Shown here piece after piece: positions 25,874-33,917 of a stretch of DNA of 47,345 nt. The first letter of the stretch is position 1. Each line of letters opens with the position of its first letter. The stretch lies in NCBI RefSeq assembly GCF_014699075.1, contig NZ_JACXAB010000031.1, forward strand, positions 1-47,345. Direction: 5' to 3'. The notes below the pieces were generated by a model, which worked only from the letters and a program-made list of their open reading frames with translations, had not been told where the DNA came from and made no database searches. This DNA is from Microvirga sp. Its GTDB lineage: Bacteria > Pseudomonadota > Alphaproteobacteria > Rhizobiales > Beijerinckiaceae. Made by a program: the position numbers and the translations under genes.

Positions 25874-26011
25874 TTACCGCCAAACGTCCGGGAACGCTGC
25901 CAGGGGATGATCGTCATTGGCGCTCACGAGCGGCTGCGGCTTGATCATCACCAGCGGCAGGACGGCGTGAGAGAACAGCTTCGTGGTGCAGTAAGTCAGG
26001 ACTTGAGCCAT
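25874..26011 (-). CDS. Small ORF (45 aa), possible paralogue of the next ORF
   Basis: ATG at 26011 with a perfect GGAGG about 5 bases upstream; an in-frame ATG at 26023 overlaps that ribosome site. The 45-residue product starts MAQVLTYCTTKLFSHAVLPL, has a moderately hydrophobic N-terminal half and then ANDDHP. Aligned from the first Met with the product of 26084-26266 and with no gaps, it shares Cys8, Thr9, Phe13, Pro19 and Asn32-Asp33, with many conservative matches. This suggests two members of one small-protein family in tandem. Function unknown; coding status rests on the ribosome site and the alignment. Confidence 0.45.
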   Translation of the reverse strand: MAQVLTYCTTKLFSHAVLPLVMIKPQPLVSANDDHPLAAFPDVWR

Positions 26012-26083
26012 CAAAGCCTCCATCGAGGAAAGCCGGACGCTAACCTTGAACGGAACAGCCTGCTGTGCTCCCCCGCACCTGGC

Positions 26084-26266
26084 TTAACAGGCAGCCTGCC
26101 GGGTCGGATCGGCCGAGTGTGTCCGATGCAGACGGAGCCTCCATCTGGATTGCACCTGAGCCGCGTTGTCATTCACGGCCAATGCCGATCCGACCGTCAG
26201 ATGGGCCATTGGCACGAGCCCCCCGGCAAAGGCCCTGTCGGTGCAAGCGGAAATCAGGATTTTCAT
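26084..26266 (-). CDS. Small ORF (60 aa), possible paralogue of the ORF at 25874
   Basis: ATG at 26266 with GGGAGG about 7 bases upstream. The 60-residue product begins MKILISACTDRAFAGGLVPM and continues through AVNDNAA to an Arg/His-rich tail ending QAAC. The first 35 residues match its leftward neighbour in register (C-T at 8-9, F13, P19, N-D at 32-33). The C-terminal tail is unlike that neighbour and may be out-of-frame decay. No recognised domain. It lies just upstream of, and in the same direction as, the 45-residue ORF, and downstream of the ABC-F gene. Confidence 0.45.
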   Translation of the reverse strand: MKILISACTDRAFAGGLVPMAHLTVGSALAVNDNAAQVQSRWRLRLHRTHSADPTRQAAC

Positions 26267-26349
26267 CGTCAGCCTCCCCCATAAGGCTAGGATCAGCTTA
26301 CGACCACGCTTCGATTTTGAGTGCACTCCGAGGAGGTATCTCGCCTGCT

Positions 26350-28248
26350 CTAGGGAGGTAGGCTTGGCGCCCAGACGCCGGCCTCCTCGATCTCGCTGCT
26401 CAGGGCGAGCCACTCCTCCTCGACCGTTTCCAGGGTCGCGGCGGCCTCCGCGCGCATCTTGGACAGCTCGGACGCCTTTGCCGGATCCTTCTGGAAGGCG
26501 GTGCCGTCGGCGAGAGCCGCATCGACCTTGCCGATCACATCCGTGAGTTTCGCCATCCGGCTCTCGAGTGCATCGAGCTTCTTGCGCAAGGGGGCAAGCG
26601 CCGCCCGGCGTTCGGCAGCGGCCCGGCGCTCGTCGGTCTTTGAGGCGGCGGGGGCCTGCGGCCGGTCGGAGCGCTTCTGCGGGTCGAGTTCTCCCGAGAG
26701 GACGAGTTGGCGGTAGTCGTCCATGTCGCCGTCAAACGGCTTCACGCTGCCGTTGCCGACGATCCAGAGCCGGTCGGCGCAGGCCTCAATCAGGAAGCGG
26801 TCATGGCTCACCAGGATCACCGCGCCCGTATAGTCGTTGATCGCCTCCATCAGGGCCGTGCGGCTGTCGATGTCGAGGTGGTTGGTGGGCTCGTCAAGGA
26901 TGAGCAGGTGAGGGCCGTTGAAAGCCGCAAGCCCCATGAGCAGGCGCGCCTTTTCTCCGCCGGATAGGGCGGAGACCGGTGTGTCGGCCTTCGCACCAGG
27001 AAAGCCGATCTGCGCCGTGCGGGCACGGATCCTGGCAATGGGCGTGTCCGGCATGCGCTCGGCCACATGGTCGTAGGCGGTGGCCTTGGGGTTCAGCTCG
27101 TCGAGCTGGTGCTGGGCGAAATAGGCGACATCCATTCGCGTGGGCGTGCGCATTTCGCCCTTCATGGGCGCAAGCCTTCCGCCGATGAGCTTGCAGAAGG
27201 TGGACTTGCCGTTGCCGTTGGAGCCCAGCAGCGCGATCCGGTCGTCCGGAGAGATCGTGAGGTTGAGGCGGTCGAGGACGATGCGCTCGCCATAGCCGAC
27301 GGCACCGCTCTCGACGGTGATGAGCGGCGGGGCGGCGGGGCGCTCAGGCCCAGGCAGGTTGAAGGGCAGCACGTCGTCTTCCACGATGGTGGTGATCGCC
27401 TCCATCTTCTCCAACCGCTTGACGCGCGATTGCGCCTGCCGGGCCTTGGAGGCCTTGGCCTTGAAGCGGTCCACGAAGGCCTGCAGGTGCTTGCGCTCGG
27501 CCTCCTGCTTGGCGGCCGCTTTCGCTGTGAGTTCGCGCTTCTCTGCGTATTGCTTGGCAAAGGATGTGTACCCACCACGATAGATCGCGAGCTTGCCCCG
27601 ATCGAGATGGAGGATGTGGTTGACGCAGGTGTCGAGCAACTCGCGGTCGTGGCTGATCACCAGCACGGTGTGCGGATAGCGCCCGAGATAATCATAGAGC
27701 CAAAGGGTGCCTTCCAGGTCGAGATAGTTGGTCGGCTCGTCGAGCAGCAGCAGGTCGGGCTCGGTGAAGAGCACGGCGGCCAGGGCCACGCGCATGCGCC
27801 AGCCGCCGGAAAAGTCGGAGCAGGGCCGGTTCTGCGCCTCGGCGTCGAAGCCGAGGCCGTGGAGAATGGCAGCCGCGCGGGCCGGGGCCGAATGGGCGCC
27901 GATATCGGTGAGCCGCATCTCGATCTCGGCCCGCCGCAGGCCGTCTGCGGTTTCGGCCTCGGTGAGAAGGGCGGCACGCTCCTTGTCGGCGGCCAGCACC
28001 ACCTCGATCAGGGTCTCGGGACCGCCCGGCGCTTCCTGTGCCACCGCGCCGATCTTCATGCCGCGGGGCAGGGTGACGCTGCCGCTCTCGGTGGCAAGCT
28101 CCCCCTGGATGATCTTGAACAGGGTGGTCTTGCCCGCACCGTTGCGCCCGACGAGGCCCACCTTCGCGCCGTCAGGCAGGTTGAAGGAGGCGTGGTCGAG
28201 GATCAGCCGATCGCCGATGCGGTAGGTCAGGTCGTTGACGTGAAGCAT
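26350..28248 (-). CDS. ABC-F family ATPase (ribosome-associated type)
   Basis: A 632-residue protein with two ABC cassettes and no membrane segment, as in translation factors of the ABC-F family that rescue or tune ribosomes at the E site. Cassette 1 has GRNGAGKTT and LLLDEPTNYLDLEG; cassette 2 has GSNGNGKST, LSGGEKARLL and LILDEPTNHLDID. The interdomain linker (about 240-300) is strongly basic and helical, and the C-terminus has a coiled coil (about 540-625). The domain layout resembles Uup/YheS more than EttA. AAAAGGCGG lies before ATG 28248. Some ABC-F proteins confer ribosome-antibiotic resistance, but that cannot be told here. Confidence 0.9.
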   Translation of the reverse strand: MLHVNDLTYRIGDRLILDHASFNLPDGAKVGLVGRNGAGKTTLFKIIQGELATESGSVTLPRGMKIGAVAQEAPGGPETLIEVVLAADKERAALLTEAETADGLRRAEIEMRLTDIGAHSAPARAAAILHGLGFDAEAQNRPCSDFSGGWRMRVALAAVLFTEPDLLLLDEPTNYLDLEGTLWLYDYLGRYPHTVLVISHDRELLDTCVNHILHLDRGKLAIYRGGYTSFAKQYAEKRELTAKAAAKQEAERKHLQAFVDRFKAKASKARQAQSRVKRLEKMEAITTIVEDDVLPFNLPGPERPAAPPLITVESGAVGYGERIVLDRLNLTISPDDRIALLGSNGNGKSTFCKLIGGRLAPMKGEMRTPTRMDVAYFAQHQLDELNPKATAYDHVAERMPDTPIARIRARTAQIGFPGAKADTPVSALSGGEKARLLMGLAAFNGPHLLILDEPTNHLDIDSRTALMEAINDYTGAVILVSHDRFLIEACADRLWIVGNGSVKPFDGDMDDYRQLVLSGELDPQKRSDRPQAPAASKTDERRAAAERRAALAPLRKKLDALESRMAKLTDVIGKVDAALADGTAFQKDPAKASELSKMRAEAAATLETVEEEWLALSSEIEEAGVWAPSLPP

Positions 28249-28451
28249 GCCGCCTTTTGGCGCGGGAAGGCCGCGCTGGCAAGGGATTTGGGCGGCTTCA
28301 CCGCTCTGCCGCCGACCCGCATAAGGTCCGGCGATAGCCTGAATCGCCAGTGACAGGATCCTGGAGGCCTGACAAAGGGATACGGCATTTCTCCCGTACC
28401 GTCAGTGCGGAATATATGCTATAGCCAAGATATCGAGCAGGGAGGACACCG

Positions 28452-29138
28452 ATGGGGCGGCTCACTGGGATCAAGTTATTCAAGGGTCTGGAGATTGACC
28501 TCGCCCCGTTCGAGACGCGGGCCAACTGGCGCCGTTTCGACCCCGAGGAGGTTGTCGTCGACTTCGACGAGCCCTCGACGGACGTGTATTTCCTTCTCTC
28601 CGGAGAGGTGCGGGTCCTCATGCGCACGGCTTCCGGCAAGGAGGTCATCCTCCACGAGATGAAGCCCGGCGACGTGTTCGGCGAACTGGCCGCTCTTGAT
28701 GGCGTTCCCCGTTCCGCCAACGTCACGGCGCTCACCCGGGGCGAAGCCTGCGTGATGCCGGCGTCCGTCTTCAAGGAGATGCTCTTCTCCCATCAGCCCG
28801 TATCCGAGCGCCTGTTCTGCCTCATGGCGTCCCGCATCCGCGAGCTGAATGCCCGCTTCATGGAGCAGACGGTGCTGGATCTGCGGCACCGGCTCTATTC
28901 GGAACTCCTGCGGCTGTCGACGCCCCGGCAGGACAAGTCGGGAGAGCGGGTGATCACGCCGCCGCCCTTCCACCACATCGTCGCCGCCCGCATCGGCTGC
29001 CGCCGCGAGCAGATCACCCGTGAGTTCACGATGCTGTCCCAGGAGGGCCTGATCGAGCGGACCAGGGGTGCCCTGATCCTGCGCCAGCCTGACGTGCTCA
29101 AGGCCCGTGTGGCCGAGGCCTTCCGGACCGATCACTAG
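28452..29138 (+). CDS. Crp/Fnr-family transcriptional regulator
   Basis: A 228-residue regulator. The cyclic-nucleotide-type sensor domain is at about 20-130 (FLLSGEVRVLM, MKPGDVFGELAALDGVPRSANVTALT), followed by a long dimer helix and a winged-helix DNA-binding domain (about 160-215: VAARIGCRREQITREFTMLSQEGLIERTRGALIL). The GELAALDG-PRSA phosphate-binding cassette is complete, so cAMP binding is plausible. No N-terminal cysteine cluster is seen, so it is not an FNR-type oxygen sensor. GGGAGGACACC precedes the ATG. Its stop overlaps the stop of the convergent DMT gene in one CTAG. Confidence 0.9.
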   Translation: MGRLTGIKLFKGLEIDLAPFETRANWRRFDPEEVVVDFDEPSTDVYFLLSGEVRVLMRTASGKEVILHEMKPGDVFGELAALDGVPRSANVTALTRGEACVMPASVFKEMLFSHQPVSERLFCLMASRIRELNARFMEQTVLDLRHRLYSELLRLSTPRQDKSGERVITPPPFHHIVAARIGCRREQITREFTMLSQEGLIERTRGALILRQPDVLKARVAEAFRTDH

Positions 29139-30049
29139 GCGACCGTCGCTGCACGCTTGCCCTCCGTAAGGGCGAGCGCCGTAGCGGACAGCATCACGGC
29201 CATGCCGATGGCTTCCGGCCAGCCGAAGGCCTCGTTCACGAAGGCGACGCCCACAGTGACCGCCACGACGGGGCTGACGAACGAGTAGAGCCCGGCCCTA
29301 AAGGCACCCCAGTCGCGCACCAGCCAGAGATAGATCGAGAATCCTCCGAGCGAGCCGCCGAGGACCAGGATGGTGAGGCCCATGATCGCCCGTCCATCCA
29401 TGAGCCCTGCGAAGTAGGCAGGATCGTAGCCCTCCACCAGAAGCGACACGGGTACGAGGCCGAGCGCACCGATGCTCGTCTCCCAGAACGCGAGGCTGAT
29501 CGGGTGCATCGTCTGCATCAGCGGGCGGCTGACCACCCCGCCCCAGGCATAGCTCAAGGTTGCCAGGGCCACGGCGGCGAGGCCGAGCAGGGCGCCGTCC
29601 TGCGCCGAGCCTGTCCGCCCGGAGAAGAGCATCACGAGACCGAGAACGCCGAGCGCGATGGCTCCCAGCCTGCGGGGCGTGATGCGCTCCTGTCCATAGA
29701 GCGCGCCGATCACGATCAGGAAGATTGGCATGAGGGAGAGATTGACGATGGACGATAGACCGGTCGGTGCCCTGGCGACACCCCAGAACAGCAGGCTGTA
29801 GCAGCCGGTCGTGATGAGCAGCGACGCGACGATGACCCGCCCCGGCTGCACCATCCTCAAGGGCAGCCCTTTGGCGAGAATGAAGGCGAGGTAGCAGAGG
29901 CCCGCGAGCAGGAAGCGCATCATCGCCAGGAAAATCGGCGGAACGGCCTCGGAGGCGATCTTCATCGGAAGCCAGGTCAGCCCCCAGATGAGCGCCATCG
30001 CGGCGAAGGCCGCAATATGGCCGGCTCCGCTGCCCTCATGCTTTCCCAT
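29135..30049 (-). CDS. DMT-family (EamA) transporter
   Basis: A 304-residue inner-membrane protein with ten hydrophobic segments in two EamA repeats, typical of drug/metabolite exporters. The first repeat starts AFAAMALIWGLTWLPMKIASEAVPP, the classic first-helix pattern, and the second has FVSPVVAVTVGVAFVNEAFGWPEAIGM near the C-terminus. The substrate cannot be told from sequence; amino acids or their analogues are common for this family. It lies between the Crp-like gene (convergent) and tetR (same direction, 69 bases upstream), so it may be read together with tetR. Confidence 0.9.
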   Translation of the reverse strand: MGKHEGSGAGHIAAFAAMALIWGLTWLPMKIASEAVPPIFLAMMRFLLAGLCYLAFILAKGLPLRMVQPGRVIVASLLITTGCYSLLFWGVARAPTGLSSIVNLSLMPIFLIVIGALYGQERITPRRLGAIALGVLGLVMLFSGRTGSAQDGALLGLAAVALATLSYAWGGVVSRPLMQTMHPISLAFWETSIGALGLVPVSLLVEGYDPAYFAGLMDGRAIMGLTILVLGGSLGGFSIYLWLVRDWGAFRAGLYSFVSPVVAVTVGVAFVNEAFGWPEAIGMAVMLSATALALTEGKRAATVA

Positions 30050-30117
30050 TGCCCACTCCCAGCTCGATGCGGCTCAGACTATTGAAGGGCAGGGATGCGG
30101 GAAAGCTCCAACCGTCA

Positions 30118-30786
30118 TTATTCCTGAGGAGCACCAGGACCGTAGGCTGCAAAGAAGACGCGAAGGGCATTCTCCACGTTCCTCTGGATCTGGGCTTCCG
30201 TCGGCGGCTCGCCAACGGAAAAAAGCAGGCGGCGCAGCATGCCGGAGACGCAGAGGTCGAGGAAATGCTGGGCGGCGACGCCGGTGTCTTCGATGGACAA
30301 CCGTCCGGCCTCGACCTGCCGGTCGAAATAGGCCTTGAGCCGGGCGATGCCCTGGCAGGGGCCGGCCTCATAAAAGGCCTGACCCAGGCGCGGGAACTTC
30401 TCCGCCGCCCCCATGACCATCCGGATCGACGAGATATGCTCGGGCTTGCCCATGCGGCGCAGGTAGCTCAGTCCCAGGGTTCTCAAAACACCGCGGACGT
30501 CGGGATCCTCGGGGTCGAGCTTGAACAGAACCTCTGCCAGACCCCGTTTCTCTTCTGTTGTCAGGGCCTCGAACAGGCTCTCCTTGCTGTCGAAGTAGAC
30601 ATAGAGCGTGCCTTTCGAGACGCCTGCAACCTTGGCGATCTCGCCCATGCTGGCACCGTCGAACCCCTGAGCTAGGAACACCTTGCGGGCGCCTTCCAAG
30701 ATCTGGCGGCGCTTGGCGCTCTCTGCGCTTTCTTCTCCGGCTTCGGCGAGGTCTTGAACCCGGATACCGTCATGCACAACGGTCAT
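30118..30786 (-). CDS. TetR-family transcriptional repressor of the adjacent efflux operon
   Basis: About 222 residues. The N-terminal HTH (QILEGARKVFLAQGF, then MGEIAKVAGVSKGTLYVYF) is at about residues 28-65, followed by a helical ligand-binding domain of about 150 residues that includes the TetR_C-type segment ending in VFFAAYGPG. I use ATG 30786; a TTG at 30834 would place the start inside the 21-bp palindrome. It is divergent from the EmrA/EmrB-like genes, the standard layout for a local repressor that is released when a toxic substrate binds. Confidence 0.9.
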   Translation of the reverse strand: MTVVHDGIRVQDLAEAGEESAESAKRRQILEGARKVFLAQGFDGASMGEIAKVAGVSKGTLYVYFDSKESLFEALTTEEKRGLAEVLFKLDPEDPDVRGVLRTLGLSYLRRMGKPEHISSIRMVMGAAEKFPRLGQAFYEAGPCQGIARLKAYFDRQVEAGRLSIEDTGVAAQHFLDLCVSGMLRRLLFSVGEPPTEAQIQRNVENALRVFFAAYGPGAPQE

Positions 30787-30813
30787 GGCTTCCAGAACTT
30801 CCTTGATTGTCCA

Positions 30814-30834
30814 TTGACCGAACGGTTCGGTCAA
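30814..30834. promoter_or_regulatory. Perfect 21-bp palindrome: likely TetR operator with overlapping divergent promoters
   Basis: TTGACCGAAC at 30814-30823 and its exact reverse complement at 30825-30834 flank a single central G. Both outer ends read TTGACC, a strong -35, one on each strand. On the minus strand a GACAAT lies 17 bases after TTGACC, a good -10 for tetR. On the plus strand TATATG or CATATA follows at 19 or 17 bases for the pump genes. A repressor bound here would block both promoters. Confidence 0.85.
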
Positions 30835-30921
30835 CTCATATATGGCAGGCAGACACCACAGATCAAGGCCTGTCCGATAGTTCGACGCATACGGATTCTA
30901 CAAGCCTTGCAGAGGTTTAAC

Positions 30922-32109
30922 ATGGCTTATCGGCAAGAGTTCGAGCAGGGCGCGAAGAGCGGCCCCGACGGTGTCGTAGAGGCGCCGGTGTGCCAGCCGG
31001 GGCAGGGTGCTCTGGAGGCGGTTGCGCCTGAGACCAAGAAGAAGGGCCTCGGCAAGAAGCCGCTGATCCTGGCCGTTCTTGCCGGGGCTCTGGTCTTCGG
31101 CGGCTACGAGGGCCACGAATGGTGGACCAATGGCCGCTTCATGGTTTCGACCGAGGACGCTTATGTGCAGGCCGACATCACGATCCTGTCGGCGAAGGTA
31201 TCCGGCCATGTGCAATCCGTAGCCGTCAACAACAATCAGAGCGTCAAGGCAGGCGACCTGATCGCCAAGATCGATGACGGCGATTACCGCTTCGCCCTCC
31301 AATCGGCCAAGGACAAGCTCGCGACTCAGCAGAGCGCCGTCACGCGCATCGGCCGCCAGATCGAGGCGGGCCGCGCCTCCGTGGCGCAGGCTCAGGCGCA
31401 GATCGCCGCCGCGAAGGCGGAGGCCGAGCGTGCCGAGAGCGACTATGCCCGCCAGCAGCAGCTCGCCCGGTCCGACTTCACCAGCCGGGCCGCGCTTGAG
31501 AATGCCAAGGCCGCCCGCGACCGGGGTCAGGCCAATGTGCAGAGCGCAGAAGCGGCGCTTGCTGCTGCAAAGTCGAATGTCGACGTGCTCGCCGCGCAGC
31601 AGAACGAAGCCCAGCGCGTCGCAACCGAGCAGCAGACTTCCGTCGAGAAGGCGGAGCGTGACCTCACCTTCACGGAGATCCGTGCCCCGGCCGACGGCGT
31701 GATCGGCAACAAGGCCATGGAAGTCGGCACCTATGTGCAGCCCGGCGCTCGGCTCGCGGCCCTCGTGCCCATGACGAGCGTGCATGTGGACGCCAACTTC
31801 AAGGAGACGCAGCTTGCGTCCCTGAAGGTCGGCCAGAAGGTGCGCATCGAGGTCGATGCCTTCCCGGATGCCGATGTGGTCGGCACGGTGGAAAGCGTCT
31901 CGCCGGCCTCCGGCGCCGTGTTCAGCCTGCTGCCGCCGGAGAACGCCACCGGCAACTTCACCAAGATCGTTCAGCGCGTGCCTGTGCGCGTCTCCGTCAA
32001 TCCGGAGATCGTCCAGCAGGGCATCCTGCGTCCCGGTCTGTCGGTGGTCGTCGATGTGGATACGCGCACCTCGGCCGACACCGAGAAGACCGCCAGCCTT
32101 AAAGAGTAA
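30922..32109 (+). CDS. emrA: HlyD/EmrA-family membrane-fusion protein of a multidrug efflux pump
   Basis: A 395-residue periplasmic adaptor that couples the inner-membrane pump to an outer-membrane channel. There is a cytoplasmic N-terminus of about 45 residues, one TM segment (PLILAVLAGALVFGGYEG), a biotinyl-lipoyl half-motif (VSTEDAYVQADITILSAKVSG), a long Ala/Gln/Glu-rich coiled-coil hairpin (about 125-240), and the second lipoyl half plus beta-barrel (IRAPADGVIGNKAMEVGTYVQPG). AGAGG precedes the ATG at 30922. It is followed by emrB after 6 bases and controlled from the palindrome upstream. The gene name reflects family and context; the actual substrates are unknown. Confidence 0.9.
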   Translation: MAYRQEFEQGAKSGPDGVVEAPVCQPGQGALEAVAPETKKKGLGKKPLILAVLAGALVFGGYEGHEWWTNGRFMVSTEDAYVQADITILSAKVSGHVQSVAVNNNQSVKAGDLIAKIDDGDYRFALQSAKDKLATQQSAVTRIGRQIEAGRASVAQAQAQIAAAKAEAERAESDYARQQQLARSDFTSRAALENAKAARDRGQANVQSAEAALAAAKSNVDVLAAQQNEAQRVATEQQTSVEKAERDLTFTEIRAPADGVIGNKAMEVGTYVQPGARLAALVPMTSVHVDANFKETQLASLKVGQKVRIEVDAFPDADVVGTVESVSPASGAVFSLLPPENATGNFTKIVQRVPVRVSVNPEIVQQGILRPGLSVVVDVDTRTSADTEKTASLKE

Positions 32110-32115
32110 AGAACC

Positions 32116-33708
32116 ATGGCCGCATCGGCTGCCATTTCGAACGCACCGAGCCCTATGCCGGCTGCGAAGCCGGCGCCCGTGAGCGGGCGCCGCACCTTTG
32201 CGTTCTTCTGCATGGTCTTCGGCATGTTCATGGCGATTCTGGACATCCAGATCGTCTCCGCGTCGCTTGCCGAAATCCAGGCGGGTCTCTCCGCGTCGTC
32301 GGAGGAGATCTCCTGGGTGCAGACGAGCTACCTGATCGCGGAAGTGATCATGATCCCGCTGTCGGGAACGCTCTCCCGCGTGCTCTCCACGCGCTGGATG
32401 TTCGTGATCGCGTCGGGTGGCTTCACGTTCATGAGCTTCATGTGCGCGACGGCCACGAACATCGATCAGATGATCGTCTATCGCGCGCTGCAGGGCTTCA
32501 TCGGCGGCGGCATGATCCCGACCGTTTTCGCCTCGGCCTTCACGATCTTCCCGCCGGAAAAGCGGCCCGTGATCTCGCCGATCATCGGCCTGGTGGCGAC
32601 GCTCGCACCGACCATCGGGCCGACGCTGGGCGGCTATCTCACCGACCTCTTCTCCTGGCACTGGCTGTTCCTGGTCAATATCGTGCCCGGCATCCTCGTC
32701 ACGATCTCCACCTATCTGCTGGTCGATTTCGATGAGCCTGATTTAAGCCTCTTCAAGAGCTTCGACTGGGCGGGCCTCGGCTTCATGGCGGCCTTTCTCG
32801 GCAGCCTGGAATACGTGCTGGAAGAGGGGCCTCTGAACGACTGGTTCCAGGACGAGTTGGTGCTGATCCTCACAATCGTCTGCGTGGTCGGCGGCCTGGG
32901 CTTCTTCTACCGGGCTTTCACCGCGAAGCAGCCGATCGTGGATCTGCGCGCGTTCGCCGACCGCAACTTCCTGGCCGGCTCGTCCTTCAGCTTCGTCATG
33001 GGCATCGGGCTTTACGGCCTGACCTATCTTTATCCCGTCTATCTCGGTAGCGTGCGCGGCTATTCCTCGTTGCAGATCGGCGAAACCATGTTCGTGTCCG
33101 GCGCGACCATGTTCCTGATGGCGCCGGTGGCAGGTGTTCTGTCACGTAAAATGGACCCGCGCGTGATGATGGGCATGGGCTTTGCCGCCTTCGCCTTCGG
33201 CACATGGATGATGAGCGGCATGACCAAGAATTGGGATTTCTGGGAGCTGTTCGTACCGCAGATCTTCCGCGGCGTCGGGCTCATGATCTGCATGGTGCCG
33301 ATCAACAACATCGCGCTCGGCACGTTGCCGCCGGACAGGATCAAGAACGCTTCGGGCCTCTACAACCTCACTCGCAACTTAGGGGGTGCAGTGGGTCTGG
33401 CACTCATCAACACGACCCTGAACGACCGCCTGGACCTTCATCTGCAGCGCCTGCGCGAAAGCGTGAACTGGGGCCGGTCGACGGCGGTCGAAACGCTGAA
33501 CGCCATGACCCTGAAGTTCCAGTCGCTGGGCACCGATGCCGGCACGGCTGCGATCAAGACCCTGTCCAACATGGTTCACCGCGAGGCGATGGTCATGGCG
33601 TTCGCGGATGTGTTCCTGCTGCTGACGATCCTGTTCCTGGGCCTGATCTTCGCCTTGCCGTTCATCAAGAAACCGCGGGCGGCTCCTGCCGGTAGCGGCG
33701 GGCATTGA
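32116..33708 (+). CDS. emrB: DHA2-family multidrug MFS transporter (EmrB/QacA type)
   Basis: A 530-residue inner-membrane drug:H+ antiporter with about 14 TM segments. The DHA2 motif D is visible early (FMAILDIQIVSASLAEIQ), as are the conserved WVQTSYLIAEVIMIPLSG and LAPTIGPTLGGYLTD (motif C). The long final loop carries a helix before the last TM. It lies 6 bases after the membrane-fusion gene and ends before a strong terminator, so the two form an operon. No outer-membrane factor is encoded nearby, as is usual for EmrAB, which borrows one. Confidence 0.92.
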   Translation: MAASAAISNAPSPMPAAKPAPVSGRRTFAFFCMVFGMFMAILDIQIVSASLAEIQAGLSASSEEISWVQTSYLIAEVIMIPLSGTLSRVLSTRWMFVIASGGFTFMSFMCATATNIDQMIVYRALQGFIGGGMIPTVFASAFTIFPPEKRPVISPIIGLVATLAPTIGPTLGGYLTDLFSWHWLFLVNIVPGILVTISTYLLVDFDEPDLSLFKSFDWAGLGFMAAFLGSLEYVLEEGPLNDWFQDELVLILTIVCVVGGLGFFYRAFTAKQPIVDLRAFADRNFLAGSSFSFVMGIGLYGLTYLYPVYLGSVRGYSSLQIGETMFVSGATMFLMAPVAGVLSRKMDPRVMMGMGFAAFAFGTWMMSGMTKNWDFWELFVPQIFRGVGLMICMVPINNIALGTLPPDRIKNASGLYNLTRNLGGAVGLALINTTLNDRLDLHLQRLRESVNWGRSTAVETLNAMTLKFQSLGTDAGTAAIKTLSNMVHREAMVMAFADVFLLLTILFLGLIFALPFIKKPRAAPAGSGGH

Positions 33709-33725
33709 GTTAACCTCCAAACTTC

Positions 33726-33753
33726 AGCCCGGCGAAATGCCGGGCTTTTTCTT
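33726..33753 (+). terminator. Intrinsic terminator of the efflux operon
   Basis: AGCCCGGC at 33726-33733 pairs perfectly with 33739-33746 around GAAAT. The stem runs straight into TTTTTCTT. It ends the emrAB-like unit 18 bases after the stop. The remaining 164 bases to the next gene contain no ORF I can support. Confidence 0.88.
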
Positions 33754-33917
33754 GCGCGGCGGGCTCAGCCCTCAGCGGTCGAACGGAATAGCCTCTACCC
33801 TGTCCCTGACATCCGGCGCAAAGTGTGGGGACGCGGGGCTTTTAAGCTGTTGTTCTTGCAGCCCAAACATCCTAGTTTGCGCCCTGGTTTTTCTCAGACA
33901 GGTGAAGTTCAAGCATC

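Noticed and set aside
25709..26284. 191-codon plus-strand frame
   Set aside because: It begins inside the antisense of the four-cysteine gene and runs over both small ORFs; composition is typical of a shadow.
30898..32661. 587-codon minus-strand frame antisense to emrA and emrB
   Set aside because: The composition (His, Arg, Gly, Asp rich) is typical of an antisense shadow of a high-GC gene; the sense genes are secure.
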